The notes: generated by a model not told the origin, from the sequence alone. A stretch of DNA of 64,000 nt from JAJZQD01 sp021847735 (GCA_027324025.1 DAHVYW010000121.1:1-64000), one strand, 5' to 3'; positions 7,353-16,022 are shown, counted from the stretch's first letter. Translations and numbers: made by a program.

Positions 7353-9477
7353 CTCCTTGAGCCACCTCTTCTCTATTCGGCGTTTCAACCGGTTTCTTCT
7401 CCGGATTGAAAGCCATTTCCAATACTACAATAGTTCCTTCTTTGGTAGACATAATTAGCCTATCCAGAAAATCCAGCATGATAGTAAACCCAAACCCCAG
7501 GGAAAGCTTGGTGGAATAACCTTTTCTCAGGGTCACCTGGGGGAGCTGAGAAATATCAATTCCCGGTCCGTTGTCCTGAATAATAATTCGCACTGCATTG
7601 TCCAAAAGACTTACCCCAACTTTTCCCTCTCCCACGTGTTTTATAACGTTTGTTGCGGCTTCAGATACACAAAGTATCATTTGCGACTTTCGCTGGCCTG
7701 ATAGTGGCACCGTATCCAAAATACCCTTGACCATGGACCTGGCCCTGGCCACGTCCTGGGGCTCATACAACCGCATTTCGCTGTGGATTAAGCTTTCATC
7801 AATGTAGTTATTAATTTCTTCACCAAAAGTAAGGAGTAACTTACCCTGGGTTACGGCCAAAATTACATCGCGATAAATTTTTAGTTCCCCTTCTTCCCGG
7901 TCTCTTTCGGTTTTTAAAACTTCCGTCATGTCAAAAACCGTGATTAAACAGGAGTCTGTGGAAACAGGCATAAAATAGGCATTAAATATTTTGGCAGAAA
8001 CCGCGTCAATAATAAACTCCTTGTGGCAGGTCCCAATATCCAGACCCTTTTGGACATAGTCCGCCAGGTAGTTTTTAATGGAGTGGGGAATGACCCCCGT
8101 ACCAAGGTTTTTAATTTCGTTATTCTCATATAGAACTATATAACTCATGTGCAGGGTACCAAGGACCCAAGACTTATCCAGGTAATACCTTAACTGTTCA
8201 ACTATATCTTTGGTTTTATCCTCCAGGCGGTCCGTTATGCGGCCGGATTCATGGGTAGCAGCAACCTGGCTGTTGTCCAGTATCACCTTTAAAAATACTT
8301 CCACAATTTCGGGGTCAAGGTCCGACCCGGCCATATTCTTAAGCTCTGTACAGGCTTGTTGAAACCGCAGTCCGACACGATAAACCAGGTTGTCAAACAT
8401 GTCGGCAACGGCAATTACCCTGGCTCCGAAAGGTATTTCTTCCTTTGCCAATTTCCGGGGATATCCTTCTCCGTTGTATTTTTCATGATGACAGTGTATT
8501 AGCTCCGCTACTTTATCCAAACCTGTAATCTGCTGAACAAGTTTTCTGCCAATCTCGGGATGGCCCTCTAGACACTGGACCTCCTCGCTCGTCAGGTAAC
8601 TGTGGATCCTAAGCAGTTTTTCCGGCATTCCGAGCTTACCTATATCGTGAAGTAAGGCGGCATATTCGATGATACCGCGCTCCTCTCTGGTGACCCGCAT
8701 ACAGTTGAGCAGCATCTGGCAAGATTTGGCAACCCGTTCCGAGTGGCCGCGAAAATGCGGGATCTTATTCTCTGTGACGGTCAAAAAAGTCTCCACAGTT
8801 TTTACGTACTTTCGTTCGGAATGAAAATAAATTCTGAGTATTTTCAAGATTCCGGCTGTAAGCATTAAAACAATAATTATTCCGGCTATCCCGACGCCTT
8901 GATACAGTAATGTGGCAACCACTCCGTCAATTACCACTAGCAGTGTGACAGAGCTTTCATCTTTAAGCAGGTTGACCATTTCCAAAGGTCTATCCAAAAG
9001 GAGGGAATTATGTACCGCCTTTGACCCGAAAACGAAGAGAAGGTACGATGACAAAAAACACAATAACGGTATATAATTCTCAGATAAACTCAAATTACCG
9101 AAAACTCCGCCCGTAGCGGTAAAAATGGCTGCCGCACCCCAGACCGCGATAATGAAACTGCTCACAGAAAATACAGCTTCCAAAAGGGATGTTCTTTTCA
9201 GTAAGGCATATCCCGTGAATGCGATAGCCGCAACCCAGGTCCCACTAAAGCCGTAAGTCAGGACATAGGCGATAATCATGACGTTTTCAAAGGAAAATGA
9301 TTCCTCGGAGGGAAGGCAGGTCTTAAGTAAAGCCAAAGACAATACTGCTGCCGAAAACAAAATGACGGGAACCCAATTTTGAATATCCGGTGAAGGCAGG
9401 TAATGAAATAGGAGAAAAAAGCCAGAAACGAAAATACTGGCATCAAAAACCAACAAATTCACGTTATATTTACTCAA
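7342..9477 (-). CDS. Membrane HD-GYP / PAS / HATPase (RsbW-like) signalling protein
   Basis: A ~711-aa composite protein. Residues ~10-225 are hydrophobic with about eight membrane segments. Residues ~230-400 form an HD-GYP domain: HFRGHSERVA, LLHDIGKLGMPEKLL, HHEKYNGEGYPRKL and VIAVADMFDN, the full metal-site pattern of c-di-GMP phosphodiesterases. A PAS-like region (~410-530) follows. Residues ~590-700 are a GHKL/HATPase_c_2 domain (SEAATNVIKH, QDNGPGIDIS, SLGFGFTIM) of the RsbW/SpoIIAB kinase type; no DHp histidine is evident. A TTG at 9477 has AGGTGA 5 nt upstream; a GTG at 9486 is the alternative. A riboswitch-like leader precedes the gene. Substrates are inferred. Confidence 0.87.
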   Translation of the reverse strand: MSKYNVNLLVFDASIFVSGFFLLFHYLPSPDIQNWVPVILFSAAVLSLALLKTCLPSEESFSFENVMIIAYVLTYGFSGTWVAAIAFTGYALLKRTSLLEAVFSVSSFIIAVWGAAAIFTATGGVFGNLSLSENYIPLLCFLSSYLLFVFGSKAVHNSLLLDRPLEMVNLLKDESSVTLLVVIDGVVATLLYQGVGIAGIIIVLMLTAGILKILRIYFHSERKYVKTVETFLTVTENKIPHFRGHSERVAKSCQMLLNCMRVTREERGIIEYAALLHDIGKLGMPEKLLRIHSYLTSEEVQCLEGHPEIGRKLVQQITGLDKVAELIHCHHEKYNGEGYPRKLAKEEIPFGARVIAVADMFDNLVYRVGLRFQQACTELKNMAGSDLDPEIVEVFLKVILDNSQVAATHESGRITDRLEDKTKDIVEQLRYYLDKSWVLGTLHMSYIVLYENNEIKNLGTGVIPHSIKNYLADYVQKGLDIGTCHKEFIIDAVSAKIFNAYFMPVSTDSCLITVFDMTEVLKTERDREEGELKIYRDVILAVTQGKLLLTFGEEINNYIDESLIHSEMRLYEPQDVARARSMVKGILDTVPLSGQRKSQMILCVSEAATNVIKHVGEGKVGVSLLDNAVRIIIQDNGPGIDISQLPQVTLRKGYSTKLSLGFGFTIMLDFLDRLIMSTKEGTIVVLEMAFNPEKKPVETPNREEVAQGDVS

Positions 9478-9503
9478 GGGCGTCACCTTCTTTGTGTACG
9501 TTT

Positions 9504-9541
9504 AAAAAACCCGTTCGGGCATATTTCAACCAGAACAGGTT
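9504..9541 (-). terminator. Intrinsic terminator in the leader of the HD-GYP/HATPase gene
   Basis: On the minus strand AACCTGTTC (9541-9533) pairs with GAACGGGTT (9516-9508), 9 bp with one G-U pair. It is followed by a run of T. It lies between the riboswitch-like aptamer and the start codon, the arrangement expected for ligand-controlled termination. Confidence 0.75.
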
Positions 9542-9548
9542 TTTCCTT

Positions 9549-9663
9549 TCTGGGTAACCCGGCTGTCATAGCAGTGTTCGGCGGCTCTTGGTCAGGTCCG
9601 CCAAACTACCTTAGACCCGTAGTTTTGTGCCCTTTCCTTTCGGAAAGTTTACCATTTTCCAGT
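9549..9663 (-). promoter_or_regulatory. Cyclic-di-GMP-I (GEMM-I) riboswitch aptamer
   Basis: The minus-strand leader shows, in order, CTTTCC-GAAA-GGAAAG (a hairpin with the GNRA tetraloop of helix P2), GGGCACAAAACTAC, GGGTCTAAGG (resembling the tetraloop-receptor side), a variable GGCGG/CCGCC hairpin, and CTATGACAGCCGGGTTACCC matching the conserved 3' block of GEMM-I. CTGG and CCAG at the two ends can close P1. The core sequence GGGCACAAAAC deviates from the usual GGGACGCAAAGC, so ligand preference is open. Boundaries are approximate. A terminator at 9504-9541 would be the expression platform. Confidence 0.78.
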
Positions 9664-9755
9664 CTCCCCGGAGACATTATTTTATTTTTCACAATCTGCA
9701 TTTAGCTAGTGTTTTCGACAACTTCTACCATTTATCCTGCTGGCTTTCTGCAATT

Positions 9756-11258
9756 TTAAGCAAAAACCCGGATTTCATCAATTTTGATGACTATCATCGT
9801 CACGTCATCCAAAGGCAGTTCTCCGTCCAGGAACTCGCTAAACTCACAGGAGATTATTTCCTGAATACTTGCCGGGTCATAAATGTGGTTTACTTTAAGA
9901 TTTTGGGTTATCCGTTCCATACCAAACTGCTCTTTTTCTTTGTTCCTGCCTTCCTTCAGTCCGTCCGTATAAAAAAGTACCACGTCTCCCGGATTAAGCA
10001 TAGTTTTTCCTTCCCTGTACTCTGCCTCCAGAATACCTCCCATGAAATAATCTCTCACCTCAAGAGTTTCACATTCTCCCGTGGAAGCCCGGTAGACTAT
10101 AGGAGGATTATGACCGGCATTGGTATAGACCAATTCCCTGGTTTGCGGGTCGTAAAGGGCGTAAAAAAAGGTAATGAACTGCTGGGCATTTTCCAACTGC
10201 GGAAACAGAACTCTATTTACACGATTTACCACTGCGCTTGGTTGTTCGGTTTCTAAAGCATAATTTCGCACAACGGCATAGGTCATGGCAACAAATAACG
10301 CCGCCGGAACCCCCTTGCCCATTACATCCCCGATGGCAATCCCCAGCTTGTTATATTTGTTGATAAATAAGTCGCAATAGTCCCCTCCGACTTCATTCGC
10401 CGATACCGCAGTAGCCGCCAGGGTAACTCCCGGGACTTGGGGTAAATTAATGGGAAACAGGCTTGACTGGATAGTGCTGGCCAATTGTAGTTCTTTCTGT
10501 ATCCTGCGATCCTTTTGCAGAAGTTCCTCTTCAACCTTTTTCCGCTCGGTGATATCTTCAACCAGTAAGAGTACGCCGGTAATTTTCCCCCCGGCACGTG
10601 TCAAAGGGGTCAGGTAGATACACAGCCAAACAAAATTACCCCCTTTGGATATATAAGCATGCTCGGAAATGACTATCCCCCCGGTTTCCATGCATTGGCG
10701 GATACTGTCAGATATTCCGGATTGAGAAAAGGGCGGATAAGTAAGCAAATTGATACCTACGACCCAATCCTCCGACGGCGGCCCCAAGATTTTAACCAAA
10801 CTCGGGTTAACCGTTGTTACTGTCCCCTGAAGGTCCAGAACCAGGATGCCCAGAGGGGCATTTTCCACCAGCCGGCGGAATCGCTCTTCACTTTCCCTTA
10901 ATTCCTCCTCTGCAGCCCTCTGGTTAAACAACTCGTTTTGTGACCGCTCCAACGCCTCCAGCATTCCGTTTACCGAACCGGCCAGACTGGACAATTCATC
11001 ATCGCCGTCAATAGAAACCCGGGCCGCAAGGTTACCCCCCGCGCCAATACGGTTAACATCTTTACTGAGGCGGCCAAGCCGGGACAGCACCACTCTTTCC
11101 AAAAGATACAAGACTGCTAAGCCGAACACCAGGCCGCTTGTCAGGAGATAAAGGAAATAGTATTTTACGCTTATGTTGCGAAACATTACAAAAAGCACAC
11201 TCATTAGGGTAACCAGTGTAAGTCCGATAATAATCAATGTTTTTCGGCGTAATGTCAT
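9756..11258 (-). CDS. HAMP-PAS-PP2C (RsbU/SpoIIE-type) serine phosphatase
   Basis: A 500-aa membrane phosphatase. It has two adjacent transmembrane helices (~7-26 and ~32-54), a HAMP region (~55-105) and a PAS domain (~127-240, ESEERFRRLVENAPLGILV). A PP2C domain (~270-495) carries metal-ligand motifs VGGDYCDLF, IAIGDVMGKGVPAAL, YTDGLKEG and DDVTMIVIK. By family it would dephosphorylate a STAS protein, plausibly the one at 4846-5157. The N terminus resembles CHASE4-type sensors (MTLRRKTLIIIGLTLV), but the extracellular domain expected between the two helices is missing. The next gene downstream is the riboswitch-led HD-GYP/HATPase gene, which supports a partner-switching module. Confidence 0.9.
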   Translation of the reverse strand: MTLRRKTLIIIGLTLVTLMSVLFVMFRNISVKYYFLYLLTSGLVFGLAVLYLLERVVLSRLGRLSKDVNRIGAGGNLAARVSIDGDDELSSLAGSVNGMLEALERSQNELFNQRAAEEELRESEERFRRLVENAPLGILVLDLQGTVTTVNPSLVKILGPPSEDWVVGINLLTYPPFSQSGISDSIRQCMETGGIVISEHAYISKGGNFVWLCIYLTPLTRAGGKITGVLLLVEDITERKKVEEELLQKDRRIQKELQLASTIQSSLFPINLPQVPGVTLAATAVSANEVGGDYCDLFINKYNKLGIAIGDVMGKGVPAALFVAMTYAVVRNYALETEQPSAVVNRVNRVLFPQLENAQQFITFFYALYDPQTRELVYTNAGHNPPIVYRASTGECETLEVRDYFMGGILEAEYREGKTMLNPGDVVLFYTDGLKEGRNKEKEQFGMERITQNLKVNHIYDPASIQEIISCEFSEFLDGELPLDDVTMIVIKIDEIRVFA

Positions 11259-11728
11259 GTTCTCCCCCCAGAAAATAATGCCTTGTCCGTTCGGCCAAAG
11301 CTAAGAGGTGTACAGCCTTTTGATTCATGCTTTCCACAATTCGACATTATTTACCATATTCCTTTAATTTTTAGCATAATACCCCCCTAGCCCGGTTTTA
11401 CAGGGCCTCCTGAGCAGTTGTAACTTGAGGGCTTAAAAACTGCAGTAAAATAACGACATTAATAATAAAAATATATTATAGTGAGAAGGATTATCGCCGT
11501 TCCTTGCCGAATATTACCTTCACCCTACACAGAATATGGTTGGTCAGGATATTATTTCAAGGCACCGAAGCCTGGAACAGTCTTTTGTGAATCTCCAGGC
11601 TTTTAAGTGTAAAAAACAACTTGCAACTAAGACCCTCAGAAAAAATTTTTAGGGGGTGGTCTCAGAAACACCGGTGTGAAAGAAAATTTATCTAAAAAGT
11701 TATCACATTAATCTAAGGAGGTCACTAG
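11259..11728. other. Divergent intergenic region upstream of livK and the PP2C gene
   Basis: This 470-bp non-coding stretch separates the minus-strand phosphatase from the plus-strand liv operon. The middle (11445-11485) is very AT-rich and probably holds promoters, though no convincing -35/-10 pair could be fixed. On the plus strand AAGCCTGGA (11568-11576) and TCCAGGCTT (11594-11602) form a perfect 9-bp stem followed by TTAAG, possibly an attenuator. A second imperfect stem (AGACC...GGTCT, about 11629-11660) encloses an A/T-rich loop. No T-box core sequence was found. livK has AAGGAGGT at its start. Confidence 0.45.
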
Positions 11729-12919
11729 ATGAAAAGAAAACTTTTGCTTGTTGCTTCCCTGCTCATGATTATGGCCCTAATAGTATCAGGCTGCGGCGGG
11801 GCAAAAACCACTGAAGGCGAAAAGCAAGCTGCAGACGCGGGCAAGGTAATTAAAATTGCCACCTCGAGCCCCTTGTCCGGTGCTCAGGCCGCTGTGGGCG
11901 AATCCATTAAGCTTGGGGCCCAAATGGCTCTCGAAGAGAAAAAAGCTGAATTTGAGAAGCTGGGATTCAAATTGGAACTGGCTCCCCAGGATGACCAGGC
12001 AGACCCCAAGATGGGCGTCTCTGTTGCTGAAAAACTTATCGCAGACCCCAGTATCCTTGCTGTAATCGGGCATTACAACTCGGGAGTTGCGATCCCCTCC
12101 TCCGAGGTTTATAACACGGGGAATCTAGCCATGGTATCACCGGCTAACACCGCCCCCAAAGTCACTGACCGCAGGCTGCCGACCGTCAACCGGATCTGCG
12201 TTCGGGACGATGTACAGGGACCCGCCGGCGCCGGCTATGCCAAAGACAAGCTTGGCGTGAAATCCGTGTTTGTCATTCATGACAAAACTGCTTACGGTCA
12301 AGGCTTGGCTGACGAATTTAAGAAGGAAACCGAAAAACTTGGTCTTAAAGTGGTTGGTTATGAAGGCATCACCGCCGGTGAAGTTGATTTCAGTGCTGTT
12401 TTGACCAAGGTAGGGGCTTTTAAGCCTGACATGATTTATTTTGGCGGGATGTATCCTGAGGCCGGAATTATGGTCAAACAAGCCCGTGAAAAAGGTATTA
12501 CTGCCAAATATATGGGCGGCGACGGTCTGGACAGCTCTGAAATCGTCAAGATTGCAGGTAAAAACATTACCGGCTTGATCTACACCACTGCCGCAACTGA
12601 CATTACTAAGACAGCTGAAGGTAAAGCGTGGGCCGAGCAGTACAAACAAAAGTTTGGCAAAAACGTAGAATCCTATTCAGCGTACGGTTATGATGCCGCT
12701 CTGGTGGCCTTAAACGGTATAGAAAACCTTCTCAAAGCCAACGGGGGCAAAATGCCCGCCCGTCAGGATGTAGCCGCGGAAATCCGTAAAACCGCAGATT
12801 TTAAAGGTATTGCCACTACTGTCACCTTTGATGACAAAGGTGACAACAAAAACGCCAAGGTTTACTTCTTCGAATTCAAAGGCGAGACCTACCCTGGTGA
12901 ACTAATCGGTGAAAAATAG
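11729..12919 (+). CDS. livK: Branched-chain amino acid ABC transporter, substrate-binding lipoprotein
   Basis: A 396-aa periplasmic-binding-protein type I (Leu/Ile/Val-binding family) lipoprotein. The signal peptide ends in LIVSGC, with the lipid-modified Cys22. Motifs include IKIATSSPLSGAQAAVGESI, ILAVIGHYNSGVAIPSSEVY and the SPANTAPKVTDR pocket region. It would be anchored outside the membrane and deliver a branched-chain amino acid or related small amide to LivHM. AAGGAGGTCACTAG precedes the ATG. First gene of livKHMGF; a hairpin separates it from livH, as is common for an abundantly made binding protein. Exact substrate cannot be read from sequence. Confidence 0.93.
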   Translation: MKRKLLLVASLLMIMALIVSGCGGAKTTEGEKQAADAGKVIKIATSSPLSGAQAAVGESIKLGAQMALEEKKAEFEKLGFKLELAPQDDQADPKMGVSVAEKLIADPSILAVIGHYNSGVAIPSSEVYNTGNLAMVSPANTAPKVTDRRLPTVNRICVRDDVQGPAGAGYAKDKLGVKSVFVIHDKTAYGQGLADEFKKETEKLGLKVVGYEGITAGEVDFSAVLTKVGAFKPDMIYFGGMYPEAGIMVKQAREKGITAKYMGGDGLDSSEIVKIAGKNITGLIYTTAATDITKTAEGKAWAEQYKQKFGKNVESYSAYGYDAALVALNGIENLLKANGGKMPARQDVAAEIRKTADFKGIATTVTFDDKGDNKNAKVYFFEFKGETYPGELIGEK

Positions 12920-12948
12920 GAATAGCAAAAGATTCGGTTAAAAACGAT

Positions 12949-12980
12949 GGGCGGGTCTATGGCCCGCCCTATTGTTGTTT
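12949..12980 (+). terminator. Hairpin between livK and livH (partial terminator/attenuator)
   Basis: GGGCGGG (12949-12955) pairs with CCCGCCC (12963-12969) around a 7-nt loop, followed by TATTGTTGTTT. It would lower expression of livHMGF relative to livK or protect the livK mRNA 3' end. Confidence 0.6.
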
Positions 12981-13012
12981 AGCAAACTTTTCTGGTGAAA
13001 GGGGTCGAAGAA

Positions 13013-13972
13013 GTGGAACAATTCTGGTCAATGCTGCCCCAAGTTGTTATTGATGGACTAACCCTCGGTTTTGTGTACGCTGTGGTCGCTTTAGGTTATA
13101 CCATGGTTTACGGCATCCTGGAGTTCATCAATTTTGCCCACAGTGAAATATTCATGTTTGGTGCTTTTGTAGGGGCGGAAACCCTGCTTTTCTTACAATC
13201 TGCCGGTGTTTTAAACACCATGCCCGCTCTTTTAGCCTTACTTGTTGCCCTTATCGTCGGTGCTGTCTTAAGTGGGTTCTTGGGAGTTGCAATTGAAAGA
13301 GTTGCTTATAGGCCATTGAGAAATGTGGGCAAGCTTGTTCCCCTCATCTCCGCAATCGGCGTCTCTTTTATCCTGCAGGACGTAGTTCGTCTGGTGGAAG
13401 GGTTGTGGCACAATGCCTTTTATGTTAATTACCCGACACTGTTTAGCCAAAACCTGCATTTGACTAAAAATGTCAACGTCCCGGTCAAAACCCTGATTGT
13501 TATTGTAACCGCCCTTGGAATGATGGTTGCCCTCACTGCATTTGTACAGAAAAGCAGGATGGGCAAGGCTCTCCGGGCTGTCGCTCAGGATCCGACAACT
13601 GCCAGTTTAATGGGGGTTAATGTCAATGGAGTTATCTCCTTAACCTTTTTCATCGGGCCGGCCCTCGGCGGTGCAGCAGGAGTGCTTTTTGGCATGCAGT
13701 ACTCTCTAATCCACCCCTATATCGGCTTTATTCTTGGCTTAAAGGCTTTTACTGCCGCGGTTTTCGGAGGCATCGGGAATATTCCCGGCGCGATGGTCGG
13801 CGGCGTACTCCTTGGCCTTTTTGAAACCCTGGGTTCCGCCTACCTCGGTATGGCCACCGGTGGCGTCGTGGGGGCAGAATACAAGGATGTTTTTGCCTTT
13901 GTAATCCTTATCGCCGTTCTCATTTTTAAACCATCCGGACTGCTTGGTGAAGTAGTCAGAGACAAGGTTTAG
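13013..13972 (+). CDS. livH: Branched-chain amino acid ABC transporter permease LivH
   Basis: A ~319-aa integral membrane permease of the LivH family with about eight hydrophobic helices. Seen are LTLGFVYAVVALGYTMVYGI at the N terminus and the EAA-like region MGKALRAVAQDPTTASLMGV that docks to the ATPases. A GTG at 13013 is chosen because AAAGGGG lies 8 nt upstream; an in-frame GTG at 12995 has no usable site. The next gene livM begins 13 bp later. Together with LivM it forms the transport channel. Confidence 0.92.
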   Translation: MEQFWSMLPQVVIDGLTLGFVYAVVALGYTMVYGILEFINFAHSEIFMFGAFVGAETLLFLQSAGVLNTMPALLALLVALIVGAVLSGFLGVAIERVAYRPLRNVGKLVPLISAIGVSFILQDVVRLVEGLWHNAFYVNYPTLFSQNLHLTKNVNVPVKTLIVIVTALGMMVALTAFVQKSRMGKALRAVAQDPTTASLMGVNVNGVISLTFFIGPALGGAAGVLFGMQYSLIHPYIGFILGLKAFTAAVFGGIGNIPGAMVGGVLLGLFETLGSAYLGMATGGVVGAEYKDVFAFVILIAVLIFKPSGLLGEVVRDKV

Positions 13973-13985
13973 GAGGTGAGCGGGC

Positions 13986-15230
13986 GTGGATAAGTTTAAA
14001 TCAATGCTAACTAAACCCTGGATGAGTTACCTGGTGGCGCTGCTGGCTATGGGAGGCGCCGCCCTCACAGTTTCGGTAGTTCCCCGTTCCCTGTTTGCAT
14101 TCCTCTTCTTTATCGGTTCCGTGCTTTTGGTATACTACTTGCCTCTTTCCACAAAAGCGAAACTTTTCTTTGTCCTTATTGGGACACTTGTTTTGATGCC
14201 AATTATCGGTTCATTCAACCTTTATTATATGAATGTGGCCACCCAGGTCGGGATTTACGTGGCCTTGGCTTTGGGACTAAATATTGTAGTTGGTTTTGCC
14301 GGTTTACTCGATTTGGGCTATGTAGCTTTTTATGCCACAGGGGCATATATCTACGCAATTTTTGCTTCAGACCAGGCAGGCAATTTTATTCATTTTGCCA
14401 AGTTTCCCCTGGCCGGGGAATGGTTTTGGGTGTTTCTGCCGTTAAGTCTTTTAGCTGCGGGAATAACCGGGATTCTTCTCGGGTTGCCAGCCCTGAGGCT
14501 TAGGGGTGACTACCTGGCTATTGTAACCCTTGGCTTTGGGGAAATTATCAGGATTATTTTTAACAATCTGGACAAGCCTGTGAACATTACCAACGGCCCT
14601 AAAGGGATTACACCAATACAGCCGCCCGCCCTTTTCGGTTTTACCTTGAATAAGCCTATTTACTACTATTTTATTGTTATGGGTATCGTTTTCTTTGTTA
14701 TTTTTGTTACCCGCCGGCTGGAGCATTCCAGAATCGGACGGGCTTGGGCTGCTATCCGTGAGGACGAGGTGGCCGCCAGGGCTATGGGTATTCCCCTATT
14801 GCGCACAAAATTAATGGCTTTTGCCATCGGTGCATCCTTCGCCGGGATGATGGGAGTCGTTTTTGCCGCCAAGCAGACTTTTATTGACCCTTCCAGTTTT
14901 ACCTTTATGGAGTCTATCGGGGTGCTGGCTATGGTCATCCTGGGCGGTATGGGCAGTATTCCTGGTGCCATTGTGGGTGCAACGGCGGTCGTAATGCTTC
15001 AATCCCAGGTGTTGAAATCCTTCTCCGAGTTTCTGGCCCAGTTGAGAGACAGTGGAATCCTGAACATTCCCACACAGCTGGAACCTGCTAAATTTGAGCG
15101 CCTGGTCTTTGGTTTGATTCTGGTGGTTATGATGATATTCCGCCCCCAAGGATTAATACCGGCAAAACGCCGGGAAATGGAACTTCTTGAAGAAAAGGCA
15201 GACCGGCCGGCCAAAGGGGAGGAGAGTTGA
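13986..15230 (+). CDS. livM: Branched-chain amino acid ABC transporter permease LivM
   Basis: A 414-aa permease, the LivM partner of LivH. It has N-terminal extra hydrophobic segments, then the conserved core with GLNIVVGFAGLLDLGYVAFY, LRLRGDYLAIVTLGFGEIIR and the cytoplasmic docking loop GRAWAAIREDEVAARAMGI. The GTG start at 13986 has GGAGGTGAG upstream. Its stop is 2 nt before the livG ATG, so translation is coupled. Length fits the longer LivM subgroup. Confidence 0.92.
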   Translation: MDKFKSMLTKPWMSYLVALLAMGGAALTVSVVPRSLFAFLFFIGSVLLVYYLPLSTKAKLFFVLIGTLVLMPIIGSFNLYYMNVATQVGIYVALALGLNIVVGFAGLLDLGYVAFYATGAYIYAIFASDQAGNFIHFAKFPLAGEWFWVFLPLSLLAAGITGILLGLPALRLRGDYLAIVTLGFGEIIRIIFNNLDKPVNITNGPKGITPIQPPALFGFTLNKPIYYYFIVMGIVFFVIFVTRRLEHSRIGRAWAAIREDEVAARAMGIPLLRTKLMAFAIGASFAGMMGVVFAAKQTFIDPSSFTFMESIGVLAMVILGGMGSIPGAIVGATAVVMLQSQVLKSFSEFLAQLRDSGILNIPTQLEPAKFERLVFGLILVVMMIFRPQGLIPAKRREMELLEEKADRPAKGEES

Positions 15231-15232
15231 GT

Positions 15233-16021
15233 ATGGCTTTGCTTGAAGCTAAAGGGATAACCAAACGATTTGGCGGATTAGTTGCTGTATGTAAGGTAGA
15301 TTTTGCCCTGGAGAAGGGCCAGATAGCGGGCCTTATCGGACCCAACGGGGCAGGTAAGACCACATTTTTCAATGTGATAACCGGCATCTACCAGCCCGAG
15401 GAAGGAAGCCTGAACCTTGACGGGAAAAGCTTATTGGGTTTAAAACCCGAACAGATTGCCAGCAGGGGAATCAAAAGGACCTTTCAGAATATCCGGCTGT
15501 TTGCTAATCTAACTGCTGTCGAGAATGTACTCGTCGGCATGCATACCAATCTTAAGGAAAACCTTATAAGCATTTTGCTAAAAACCCCCAAAGTAAGGCA
15601 CGAAGAAGAAGCCGCTCTGCAAAGGGCCTTTGAACTCTTAACCTATGTTGGCTTAAAGGGCAAAGAAAACGAATTAGCTAAAAACCTGCCTTACGGTGCA
15701 CAGCGCAAACTGGAAATAGCCAGGGCGCTGGCCAGCCACCCCAAAGTTCTTCTGCTGGATGAGCCAGCGGCCGGGATGAACCCTAAGGAAACAGTGGGTA
15801 TGAAGGATTTTATCCGCCGTATCCGGGACGACTTGGGTCTCAGTATTTTGCTAATCGAGCATGATATCCACCTGGTTATGGGGATTTCCGATACAGTGAC
15901 TGTTTTGGACTACGGGGTCAATATCGCCAGCGGATCACCGGACCAGGTCCGTAAAGACCCCAAGGTCATTGAGGCCTACCTTGGCCCGGGTGCCGCAGAG
16001 CACGACGAAAGGGGGGCCTAA
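15233..16021 (+). CDS. livG: Branched-chain amino acid ABC transporter ATPase LivG
   Basis: A 262-aa ABC ATPase with Walker A GPNGAGKTTFFNVITG, Q-loop KRTFQNIRLF, and Walker B LLLDEPAAGMNP followed by an H-loop histidine in LLIEHDIHLV. The signature region is LPYGAQRKLEIARAL, with a Tyr-Gly replacing the canonical Ser-Gly of LSGGQ; this variant is common in LivG. The C-terminal extension is typical of LivG. ATG 15233 is preferred over TTG 15227 by ribosome-site spacing. Confidence 0.93.
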   Translation: MALLEAKGITKRFGGLVAVCKVDFALEKGQIAGLIGPNGAGKTTFFNVITGIYQPEEGSLNLDGKSLLGLKPEQIASRGIKRTFQNIRLFANLTAVENVLVGMHTNLKENLISILLKTPKVRHEEEAALQRAFELLTYVGLKGKENELAKNLPYGAQRKLEIARALASHPKVLLLDEPAAGMNPKETVGMKDFIRRIRDDLGLSILLIEHDIHLVMGISDTVTVLDYGVNIASGSPDQVRKDPKVIEAYLGPGAAEHDERGA

Positions 16022-16022
16022 A

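Noticed and set aside
11381..11400. Sigma-B-like -10 element (GGGTAT) upstream of the PP2C gene
   Set aside because: The sequence GGGGGGTATTATG occurs on the minus strand but no matching GTTT-type -35 lies at the right spacing.
11600..11670. T-box riboswitch in the liv leader
   Set aside because: AGGGGGTGGTCTCAG is only superficially like the T-box core; the ACCGCG part and a specifier stem are not present.
15227..16021. LivG signature motif (LPYGAQRKLE) as a defective ABC ATPase
   Set aside because: This variant is common in functional LivG proteins, and Walker A, Walker B and H-loop are intact.
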